8,807 nucleotides of DNA from Methanoregula sp. (GTDB lineage Archaea; Halobacteriota; Methanomicrobia; Methanomicrobiales; Methanospirillaceae): positions 1 through 8,807 of the forward strand of contig JAQWDG010000013.1 in assembly GCA_028705545.1 (NCBI GenBank), in the 5' to 3' direction. Shown here in pieces: positions 1 through 5,690 of this stretch (the stretch's first letter is position 1; each line of letters opens with the position of its first letter). The position numbers were made by a program, and so were the translations under genes. The notes under the pieces are model-generated. The model was not told the origin of the DNA, made no database searches, and saw nothing but the letters and a program-made list of their open reading frames with translations.

Positions 1-90
1 ACCCCCCCACCGTTCCAGTTTCAAAAGGTGCGTTTCGCGTGGAGTGTCCGACGAGCAAGGGGGGGTTCCCACCCCTCCGGTTATGGACAA

Positions 91-123
91 GGGGGGTGGG
101 GTATTGCATGGTTGGGGTGGGGG
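91..123 (+). other. Candidate G-quadruplex on the + strand
   Basis: Four G runs of at least four bases lie in order: G91-96, G98-101, G114-117 and G119-123. Loops are 1, 12 and 1 base, and the middle loop holds a further GG. This fits a relaxed G-quadruplex pattern with four tetrads possible; the 12-base loop exceeds the usual 7-base limit. The run abuts a near-palindrome around GGTACC (122-127), so a hairpin with the C run at 125-130 is a competing structure. Confidence 0.45.
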
Positions 124-152
124 TACCCCCCGCACCGCCCGAACCGGATATG

Positions 153-196
153 CCCCCCACCCCCCTCCCCTCTTTTTTTATATGGGGGGGTGGGGG
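153..196. repeat. Perfect C/G inverted repeat (12-bp stem)
   Basis: C153-158, A159, C160-165 can pair with G184-190, T191, G192-196. This gives about 12 consecutive pairs (6 + A:T + 5) around an 18-base loop that holds TCCCC and a run of seven T. The stem is nearly pure G:C and would be very stable as single-stranded DNA or RNA. The T run sits in the loop rather than after the stem, so it does not look like an ordinary terminator. Confidence 0.5.
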
Positions 197-272
197 TGGT
201 CTCCCACTAAAAAAAAACAGACGAACTGCGGGCCGATGGTTCCGGCACATCTTTGGACCGGTTGCCGGGTTT

Positions 273-299
273 AAAAAAAGTCTCAATCCCGTTGTTGAG
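273..299 (-). terminator. Terminator-like hairpin plus U7, minus strand
   Basis: Read on the minus strand, CTCAA (299-295) and TTGAG (286-282) form a 5-bp stem, followed two bases later by seven T (279-273). This is the order of an intrinsic terminator. It lies 114 bases past the stop of the leftward sensor gene and may be its last transcription stop. The stem is short; in archaea the oligo-U run matters more than the hairpin. Confidence 0.4.
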
Positions 300-302
300 G
301 AT

Positions 303-340
303 AAAAAATACTCGGTCACGGATTTAAGAAATTAAAAAAA
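303..340 (-). terminator. Oligo-U transcription stop, minus strand
   Basis: A runs at 334-340 (seven) and 303-308 (six) are U runs in a leftward transcript, starting 73 bases past the stop of the sensor gene. Archaeal RNA polymerase terminates at such runs without needing a hairpin. With the run at 273-279 they make three successive stops, consistent with the end of a leftward unit. Confidence 0.45.
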
Positions 341-412
341 CGGCGGTATTGAAGGGTATTTTTGACACTCCCCCTTCGGTACCGGAGAATAATAAAAGAT
401 AGCCCCCTCAGT

Positions 413-2113
413 TTATCCCCGGCTCTTCGTAAACCGGTATGCTCCCTTCGGCACGACAATTTCAAACCGGGCACCTTTGCCCGGTTCCCCGGTCTCATGG
501 ATGGTGATACCGGTAAGGGAGAGGATTTCCCGGGAAAGATACAGGCCGAATCCTTTCCTGCGCCCGTATTCCTGATCGAAGATCTTCTCCTTGAGATTTG
601 CCGGGATCCCCGGCCCGTTGTCTTCAAAGAGAAGGACAAGCCCTTCATCCGATTCCCTGCTCGTGAGGAAATATGCCGTTGCCGTCTCTGCATGCTCGAC
701 GATATTTTCTGCCAAAGCAAAGAAGACATTTTCAAACATCGGATCGGCATAAATTTCCAGGCCGTCGACTTCCAGCGTGCGCTCCAGCTGCGGGAGATTC
801 ATGTGCGATATCCCCAGAAGGAACGACTGCTCGACATTCTGCCAGCTGGGCGGGGAAAGGCCCAGCGCCTGGAAAGATCGCGCAAATTTCAGGGATTCAG
901 ACATAGCCTGAAGCACCTGGCCCATCTTTTCCGTGTATGCCGAACGGTTTTCAGAAGAGGCGGCACCGGCCATCTGGAGATAGGCGGAAAGCGAGAAAAC
1001 CGCAGTCTCCATGTCCTGGATTGAGATGGCATTGAGGACCGTCATCTTCTTTCGCGCAAGAGCCAGCGCTTCCTCGGTTTTTTTCCGTTCATCGAGCTCT
1101 TTTTTGAGTTCGCGGGTCTTTTCATCGACCGCACGCCGGAGAGAACGGTTCCAGGCAAAGATGATTATGGCAAGTATGGCAAGAATCGCGATACACGCCA
1201 GAAATGCCGTCAGGATCCGGAAATCAATTTCAGCGGGCTGGAGGTGTGTCGAGACCCACCGGTCTACGATCTGGTCGCGTTCGTCAGGAGAAATGCCGGC
1301 TATTCCTTTGTTTAGGATCTCCCGGAGTTCCGGTTCGTTGCTCCGGACACCGACCGCGAACTGGAACTGCTGCGGGCTTGGGGGGAGATATTCCCCGGAT
1401 ACCTGGAGATTGGTCAGGCCCTGGTGATCGACAACCCAGCTTGACGATGCAAGGTCGCCGAAATACGCATCGGCCTGTCCGTACGAGACCATTTTCAGGC
1501 CGGTCCCGATATTCGGGACGGTGAGCGTATAGATCTTCGGGTATTGTTCTTTTAACAGGATTTCAGAGGTATAATTATCTACGGCAACTACGGTCTTGCC
1601 CTCCAGGTCGTTTAAGGTGAGGTTCTGGAAGGAGTCTTTCCGGGTAATGATGACAAGCGGCGGCTGGTAATAGGGGTGGGTATAATTCAGGTAGCTCCCG
1701 CGGAGGTCCGAGATATAGACCGCACCGAGCAGATCCGTCTGGTTTGTCTTGATCATCTGGATACAGGAATTCCAGTCGGACCGATGGACAACCGTGATAT
1801 GCAGGCCGGTTTTTTCCGCTATTAAATTGAGGAAATCCGCACTTATGCCCTGATAGTTGCCCCGGTTGTCAAAATATTCAAACGGGGGGTACTCGGGATC
1901 CGGACAGACCGTTATGTCGGGGTGCGCAGAAATCCACTGCTGTTCATCTGCGGTCAGCCGGACTGCCGCTGCTCCTTCCGGGCCGGTATTTCCCGGGATG
2001 GCCGGGATAGTATTGAGAAAAACAAAAACCGATACGGCTGCAAGTACGAGAACGATTATTGCAACAAACAGGATAACTGCATTTTTTGAGGGTTTGCCGA
2101 CCGTCACGCACAT
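413..2113 (-). CDS. Membrane sensor histidine kinase-like protein with periplasmic-binding domain; H-box His replaced by Gln
   Basis: The gene encodes 566 residues. One membrane helix (about 12-33) is followed by an extracytoplasmic SBP_bac_3 Venus-flytrap domain (about 52-292). That domain has BvgS/EvgS-like hallmarks: TADEQQWISAHPDI near 54, PPFEYFD near 76, R138 before a YTHPYY motif, and DAYFGD at 215-220. A second helix (about 298-320), a charged coiled linker (322-358), a dimerisation region (360-415) and a HATPase_c domain (about 452-558) follow. ATP-site motifs are present: N470, DNGPG at 498-502 and GFG at 521-523. The expected phosphoacceptor His is Gln: the H-box reads SIQD with Q366 (CAG at 1018-1016), where the second kinase in this window has TRHD. 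The first N-box Asn is also lost (ALAEN). It probably senses a small external ligand but may not autophosphorylate normally. Start is uncertain: GTG at 2107-2105 has CAGAGG six bases upstream, while the ATG at 2113 touches that motif. No response regulator is adjacent. Confidence 0.9.
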   Translation of the reverse strand: MCVTVGKPSKNAVILFVAIIVLVLAAVSVFVFLNTIPAIPGNTGPEGAAAVRLTADEQQWISAHPDITVCPDPEYPPFEYFDNRGNYQGISADFLNLIAEKTGLHITVVHRSDWNSCIQMIKTNQTDLLGAVYISDLRGSYLNYTHPYYQPPLVIITRKDSFQNLTLNDLEGKTVVAVDNYTSEILLKEQYPKIYTLTVPNIGTGLKMVSYGQADAYFGDLASSSWVVDHQGLTNLQVSGEYLPPSPQQFQFAVGVRSNEPELREILNKGIAGISPDERDQIVDRWVSTHLQPAEIDFRILTAFLACIAILAILAIIIFAWNRSLRRAVDEKTRELKKELDERKKTEEALALARKKMTVLNAISIQDMETAVFSLSAYLQMAGAASSENRSAYTEKMGQVLQAMSESLKFARSFQALGLSPPSWQNVEQSFLLGISHMNLPQLERTLEVDGLEIYADPMFENVFFALAENIVEHAETATAYFLTSRESDEGLVLLFEDNGPGIPANLKEKIFDQEYGRRKGFGLYLSREILSLTGITIHETGEPGKGARFEIVVPKGAYRFTKSRG

Positions 2114-2158
2114 CCTCTGTTCTTTACATCTTCCTGTACTTGATTAATGATTCTTTCC

Positions 2159-2166
2159 ATTTTATC
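2159..2166 (-). promoter_or_regulatory. Putative TATA box for the leftward sensor gene
   Basis: On the minus strand this reads GATAAAAT. It would place transcription start near 2136 and give a leader of about 23 bases before the sensor gene start. The call rests on composition and spacing only; no BRE is obvious. Confidence 0.3.
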
Positions 2167-2261
2167 GGTAGGGGATGATGCCGGTTAACGGCGTTTTGCG
2201 GAGGATTTCCCAAACTGGCCCGCACAGATAAAAGTCCGTGCCGTTTCGTCGTATCCTGCAG

Positions 2262-2269
2262 GTTTAAGA
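2262..2269 (+). promoter_or_regulatory. Putative TATA box for the small repeat-protein gene
   Basis: GTTTAAGA is the best TATA-like stretch at a suitable distance. It predicts transcription start near 2290, leaving the GGAGTG ribosome binding site (2305-2310) in a leader of about 28 bases. The 204 bases between the two divergent genes (2114-2317) hold no other clear feature. Weak match to consensus. Confidence 0.3.
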
Positions 2270-2317
2270 ACAATCCTCGCAAACATGTATAGAAAAAATT
2301 ACCTGGAGTGAACTATA

Positions 2318-2563
2318 ATGGACTTTGGAAATCTCGGGGGACTCGGCGCTTCGGCGGCCGGTTTCATTGCAACTCCTGAAGGCCAGACCGCAGTCAAGAA
2401 CTTCCTTGCAACGCCAGACGGTACGGCCCTGCTCAAGAACTTCGCAGCAAGCTCGCAGGGCCAGCAGGTCATCATGAGCCTCCTCCCCTCGATTGTCGAT
2501 GGCATGAACCTGCCCGAGCCGGTCAAGGCCATGATCAAGAGCGCCGTTCCCGCAAAGCAGTAA
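2318..2563 (+). CDS. Small protein of unknown function with three 13-residue repeats
   Basis: This encodes an 81-residue soluble protein, and I do not recognise the family. A Gly/Ala-rich start (residues 1-17) is followed by three back-to-back 13-residue units: ATPEGQTAVKNFL (18-30), ATPDGTALLKNFA (31-43) and ASSQGQQVIMSLL (44-56). Each has a turn-like xTP/SxG start and an amphipathic helical end with hydrophobic residues in register. The tail (57-81) has another probable helix (PEPVKAMIKSAV). There is no signal peptide, Cys or charged cluster. The start is well supported: GGAG at 2305-2308, nine bases before the ATG. It has its own promoter and a T-run stop, so it is probably a single-gene unit rather than part of the next operon. 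It could be a small helical assembly or adaptor protein; the repeats support only that it is real and helical. Confidence 0.8.
   Translation: MDFGNLGGLGASAAGFIATPEGQTAVKNFLATPDGTALLKNFAASSQGQQVIMSLLPSIVDGMNLPEPVKAMIKSAVPAKQ
2369..2485 (+). repeat. Three tandem 39-bp coding repeats
   Basis: The three 13-codon units of the small protein fall exactly in phase (2369-2407, 2408-2446, 2447-2485). Units 1 and 2 are still similar at the DNA level (gcaac-cc-ga-gg near the start, caagaacttc near the end). Unit 3 has diverged. This suggests old duplication followed by drift. Confidence 0.65.
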
Positions 2564-2590
2564 ACCGGGCCGGCATTTTATCCTTTTATC

Positions 2591-2599
2591 TTTTTTTTT
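2591..2599 (+). terminator. Oligo-T terminator after the small gene
   Basis: A run of nine T lies 28 bases past the stop of the small repeat-protein gene, preceded by another T-rich stretch (2576-2587). This is a typical archaeal oligo-U stop. It separates the small gene from the vWA/phosphatase/kinase operon. Confidence 0.6.
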
Positions 2600-2620
2600 A
2601 TTCCGTCTGCCCGACCGGTT

Positions 2621-2632
2621 ACCTTATATTGT
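2621..2632 (+). promoter_or_regulatory. Putative TATA box for the vWA operon
   Basis: ACCTTATATTGT contains a good archaeal TATA-like core (TTATAT at 2624-2629). It predicts transcription start near 2650-2655, just ahead of a purine-rich ribosome binding site (2660-2667). Placement right after the preceding T-run stop supports a separate operon promoter. It also argues that translation starts downstream of about 2655, which helps to place the vWA start. Confidence 0.5.
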
Positions 2633-2659
2633 TACGGGATAGAATCTGTATCCAGAGCA

Positions 2660-2667
2660 AAAGGGGG
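2660..2667 (+). promoter_or_regulatory. Ribosome binding site that decides the vWA start
   Basis: AAAGGGGG resembles the archaeal AGGAGG with one mismatch. It lies four bases before ATT (2672) and seven bases before ATC (2675), and 91 bases before the first ATG of that frame (2759). This supports a non-ATG start at 2672 or 2675. Confidence 0.5.
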
Positions 2668-2671
2668 CATC

Positions 2672-3397
2672 ATTATCGAAGATACAATTCCTATTCCGGA
2701 CGGGCAGGTCGCAAAGAAACAGCTGCACTTCTTCTGGCTTGCGGACTGTTCCGATTCGATGCGCGGAAAGAAGATAGCAACGCTTAACCAGGCAATCCGG
2801 GAAGCCCTCCCCGAGATCCAGAAAGCGGTTGCCGCATACCCACAGGTCGATATCCGGATGCGGGCCATCAAATTCTCCGATGACGCTGCATGGCATGTCG
2901 GTCCGGACCCGGTTCCCTTATCCGATTTTGTCTGGCCCGAACTCGAAACGAGCGGGCTTACCGCTACGGCAAAGGCGCTCCGCCTGCTTGCGGGTGAACT
3001 TTCCATCGAACGCATGCCCCGCCGCGGCCTTCCCCCGGTCTGTATCCTCATTTCTGACGGGTTCTGCACCGATCCGAGAGAGGACTACGATGCGGCCATC
3101 GCCGAACTCGGGAAGATCCCGTGGGGGATCAAGGCGGTCCGGCTTTCAATCGCTATTGGCGACGAATCGGATTACAATGCCGCCGAACTCCTCAAGTTCA
3201 CCAACCAGGACGCAGTCGGCCTTTTAAAAGCGCATTCCCCCGAGGAACTGGTCACCTACATCAAGTGGGCCTCGGTCAGCGCATCGGTAGCCTCGTCACG
3301 CGGCAGGAGCCGCGGGGCCCCCGCAGGTGACGAGACCTCGAACGTTGCCCTCGAATCCCCGCCACCGATGATCACGTCCAATACCGACCTGTTCTGA
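2672..3397 (+). CDS. vWA-domain protein (TerY-like), probable non-ATG start
   Basis: From ATT at 2672 this encodes 241 residues: a single von Willebrand A domain plus a short Gly/Ser/Pro-rich tail (about 205-241). The metal-ion (MIDAS) site is complete: DCSDS at residues 25-29, the Thr loop GLTATA at 96-101, and ISDG with D129. Such domains bind a divalent metal and a partner acidic residue, and usually act as protein-interaction adaptors. The family matches vWA proteins of the TerY-phosphatase-kinase triads. The first ATG (2759) falls immediately after DCSDS and would destroy the MIDAS site. The frame is open back to the TAA at 2561, but contains no ATG, GTG or TTG. ATT 2672 or ATC 2675 behind AAAGGGGG is therefore the best start; CTG 2723 is a poorer choice. 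It is the first gene of the operon and ends seven bases before the phosphatase gene. Confidence 0.85.
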   Translation: MIEDTIPIPDGQVAKKQLHFFWLADCSDSMRGKKIATLNQAIREALPEIQKAVAAYPQVDIRMRAIKFSDDAAWHVGPDPVPLSDFVWPELETSGLTATAKALRLLAGELSIERMPRRGLPPVCILISDGFCTDPREDYDAAIAELGKIPWGIKAVRLSIAIGDESDYNAAELLKFTNQDAVGLLKAHSPEELVTYIKWASVSASVASSRGRSRGAPAGDETSNVALESPPPMITSNTDLF

Positions 3398-3404
3398 ACC
3401 GATC

Positions 3405-4334
3405 ATGCCGTTGCCGGAAGAGTTCTCCTGTACCTGCGATACCGGTCTCGGGTGGGCGTTCGGATGCAGCCGGACCGGCGCATCCCATATCCGGGCCGGC
3501 AAACCCTGTGAGGATGCCTACGCACTCTGGAGCGGGTCGTCCGGCGCACAACCCTGTATTGCCTGTGCGGTAGCCGACGGCCATGGCGATCCCCGGCACG
3601 ACCGGAGCCGGACCGGGTCGGCGCTTGCCGTCGACGCTGCGATAAGCGAGATGGTCGCGTTCCACCGCTCGTATGCGGACGGGAACATCCCCCGCCAGCA
3701 GTTCCGGGCGGGGTTCAAGGCAGATTTCCCCCGGCGGGTCACCCGGCGCTGGCGCGATCTCGTGTCCCGCGACTACGAACGCTCCGCTCCTGCACCCTCC
3801 CCCGGAGAGACCGTACTTCCCGATGCGGTCTATACCCGGTACGGGACAACGCTCCTTACCGCCCTTGTCGTTTACGACACCATCCTTGTCGGCCAGGTGG
3901 GCGACGGCGACCTTATCCTCCTGCGGCCCGACGGCACACTCGTATTTCCCCTTCCCCGCGACCCGGTCCCGGTGGGAAACGAGACACACTCACTCTCCGC
4001 TTCCGATGCCCACCTGCTCTGGAGGACGGCGACCATCGACCGGGGCGAAGGCGGTGTTCTTCTCATTGCAACCGATGGCATCTCCGACTCGTTTGCCGGA
4101 TCGGAGAGCGATGAGTTTGCGCTTTTCGTCCACAGCCTTGTCGAGCGGATCCGGACCTACGGGACCGATTCCGTTGCCACGGCAATGAGCGGCTGGCTCG
4201 ACCGGTACTCGGAGATTGCGAGCGGCGACGACATGACGCTCGTGTATGCGTCCATCAACCCGGAACACCACGAAGAACCAAAAACCGGTTCGCAGGATGG
4301 CGGCAGATCCGTCCCCGGTGAGGAGGCCTGGTAA
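3405..4334 (+). CDS. PP2C-type protein Ser/Thr phosphatase
   Basis: This 309-residue protein is a metal-dependent (PPM/PP2C) phosphatase. Every core motif is visible: CEDAY with E36-D37, ADGHG with D58-G59, YGTTLLTAL at 146-154, VGDGDL at 165-170, ATDGISDSF with D224-G225, and GDDMTLVY with D275-D276. All expected metal-binding acidic residues are kept, so it should be active. It has no signal peptide or membrane helix and is probably cytosolic. The tail after about 285 is charged and probably disordered. It should remove phosphate from proteins modified by the kinase encoded next, or from the kinase itself. There is no clear ribosome binding site before the ATG, so translation is probably coupled to the vWA gene seven bases upstream. 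It is the phosphatase member of the TerY-P-type triad. Confidence 0.92.
   Translation: MPLPEEFSCTCDTGLGWAFGCSRTGASHIRAGKPCEDAYALWSGSSGAQPCIACAVADGHGDPRHDRSRTGSALAVDAAISEMVAFHRSYADGNIPRQQFRAGFKADFPRRVTRRWRDLVSRDYERSAPAPSPGETVLPDAVYTRYGTTLLTALVVYDTILVGQVGDGDLILLRPDGTLVFPLPRDPVPVGNETHSLSASDAHLLWRTATIDRGEGGVLLIATDGISDSFAGSESDEFALFVHSLVERIRTYGTDSVATAMSGWLDRYSEIASGDDMTLVYASINPEHHEEPKTGSQDGGRSVPGEEAW
4317..4326 (+). promoter_or_regulatory. Strong ribosome binding site of the kinase gene
   Basis: GGTGAGGAGG is a near-ideal archaeal Shine-Dalgarno sequence, 11 bases before the ATG at 4338. It lies inside the last codons of the phosphatase gene. It fixes the kinase start and suggests strong independent initiation on the polycistronic mRNA. 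Confidence 0.65.
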
Positions 4335-4337
4335 AGC

Positions 4338-5690
4338 ATGTCCCTTGCTGTCGGCACCCGGCTCCATGCCGAACTTTCCGGGACAACCGTTACGGTCATA
4401 CAGAAGATCGGGGAGGGCACCCAGGGGGAGGTATACCTTGTCGAAAGCCCGCAGGGGCGGCAGGCGCTCAAATGGTACAAGCCCGAGCAGGCAACCCCCG
4501 ACCAGCGGACGGCGATCTCTTACCTCGTCCGCACCGGCCCGCCGTTCGGGGCCGCGGGAAAACGGTTCATCTGGCCGCTCGATCTCGTTACTGCTGACAC
4601 GGCAAAGCAGTTCGGGTACCTGATGGCAAAGATCGATACGCAGAAGTATGCCGAACTCGGCGAGGTCTGGGCGCACTTAAAACCGGTTCCGGGCCTTCGT
4701 GCACTCTGCGAGATATCGTACGAGCTGGCGAACAGCTACCGCGCCCTCCACCTCTCGGGCCACTGCTACCGGGACATCTCGGCAGGGAACCTGATGTTCG
4801 ATCCAATGACCGGCGACGTGCTCATCTGCGACAACGACAACGTCGGGGTGAACCGCCAGTCCCGCTGCCAGGTCTGGGGCACGATGGAGTACATGGCCCC
4901 GGAGCTCATCCGCGGGGAATGCGATCCTTCGACCGAGACCGATCTCCACGCACTTGCCGTCCTTCTCTTCTATGTCTGGGTCTGGCACCACCCCTTCCAT
5001 GGCGAGATGGAGTACCGCTACCACTGCTGGGATATCCCGGCCAAAAAACAGGTGTACGGGATCTCGCCGGTCTTTATCTTCGATCCCGAAAACCCGGCAA
5101 ACCGGCTGCCGGCTGACCCGGACTATGCCCTTGCCGGCAAACGCTGGGCGTTGTGTCCTCCGGCACTCCGGGACATGTTTGCCCGGGCGTTCACCGAGGG
5201 ACTCTCGCAGCCTGCCCGGAGAGTTACCGAAGGGGAGTGGCAAAACCTGTTTTTGTCCCTCAAAGACAGTCTCGTCTCCTGTCCGCACTGCCGGGCCGAG
5301 AACTTTTCCGATGCCGACAGTCGCCCGCTCTCCTGCTGGCACTGCCACCGGGAGATCCCGCCTGCCCCGACGCTTGTTATCCGGCGCCCGGGGGGATCGG
5401 TTACGCTTTCCCTCTTTCTCGGGGCACAGCTCCTCTCCCGCCATATCCTGCACCCTAACGGCACGGACGACGGCTCCCGGGTGATCGGCCGCGTCGTCCC
5501 CCACCCCACGATTCCCGGGGCGGCGGGGATCCGGAACCTCTCCGGGCAGAACTGGAGCGTAACCTTTCCCGACGGGACAATGGCAGATGTCCCCCCGGGC
5601 CGGGCCGTCCCGTTAAACCCGGAAACAACCATAACGGTGGAGGGTGCATGCTGTACCATACAGTCCCCTGTTTTTGGAGCTGAACCATGA
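4338..5690 (+). CDS. Protein kinase with C-terminal zinc ribbon and FHA-like beta domain
   Basis: This 450-residue eukaryotic-type protein kinase has its catalytic domain at about 18-310. The Gly loop IGEGTQGEVYLV spans 24-35 and K45 (QALKWY) is the ATP Lys. The catalytic loop is YRDISAGN (D146, N151; the usual HRD His is Tyr). The metal loop is CDNDN with D165, so DFG is replaced by DND. The activation segment ends GTMEYMAPE at 181-189. All acid/base and metal residues are kept, so it should be active; YRD and DND look normal for this branch. Next is a zinc ribbon, CPHC (315-318) and CWHC (333-336). A beta-rich tail (about 345-445) carries IGRVV, GIRNLSGQNW and PDGT...PPGRAV segments recalling FHA domains, and it is typical of kinases in TerY-type triads. 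No membrane helix is seen, so it is probably cytosolic. It starts three bases after the phosphatase gene, and its stop overlaps the next ATG. Confidence 0.92.
   Translation: MSLAVGTRLHAELSGTTVTVIQKIGEGTQGEVYLVESPQGRQALKWYKPEQATPDQRTAISYLVRTGPPFGAAGKRFIWPLDLVTADTAKQFGYLMAKIDTQKYAELGEVWAHLKPVPGLRALCEISYELANSYRALHLSGHCYRDISAGNLMFDPMTGDVLICDNDNVGVNRQSRCQVWGTMEYMAPELIRGECDPSTETDLHALAVLLFYVWVWHHPFHGEMEYRYHCWDIPAKKQVYGISPVFIFDPENPANRLPADPDYALAGKRWALCPPALRDMFARAFTEGLSQPARRVTEGEWQNLFLSLKDSLVSCPHCRAENFSDADSRPLSCWHCHREIPPAPTLVIRRPGGSVTLSLFLGAQLLSRHILHPNGTDDGSRVIGRVVPHPTIPGAAGIRNLSGQNWSVTFPDGTMADVPPGRAVPLNPETTITVEGACCTIQSPVFGAEP

Larger units (their letters stand above)
1..200. repeat. G/C homopolymer-tract-rich non-coding block
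   Basis: This stretch is crowded with runs of five to seven G or C (for example C2-8, G59-65, G91-96, C125-130, C153-158, C160-165, G184-190), joined by single A or T bases. The same G4-T-G5 unit occurs at 114-123, and a longer version (G7-T-G5) at 184-196. Short reading frames across it translate to Gly/Pro/Trp-rich low-complexity peptides, as expected of tract DNA, so I call it non-coding. It has no gene-like ribosome binding site. The left border lies outside the window, so its relation to an upstream gene is unknown. Confidence 0.6.

Noticed and set aside
28..335. Short overlapping frames across the left G/C-tract block
   Set aside because: Their Gly/Pro/Trp-rich peptides come from homopolymer tracts, three frames are open at once, and none has a convincing start.
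374..387. 14-base dyad around GGTACC just past the leftward sensor gene, considered as its terminator
   Set aside because: No T run follows it on the minus strand; the oligo-U runs at 334-340, 303-308 and 273-279 fit better.
2561..2758. Small gene and vWA gene lie in the same frame, separated by one TAA, suggesting a readthrough fusion
   Set aside because: The gap holds a nine-T terminator, a TATA-like box and a ribosome binding site, and translates to an unstructured Phe-rich stretch. TAA is not the pyrrolysine codon. Chance is the better explanation.
4677..5504. Antisense frame (275 codons) opposite the kinase gene
   Set aside because: The sense strand holds a kinase with complete motifs. 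The antisense peptide is low-complexity and has no ribosome binding site.
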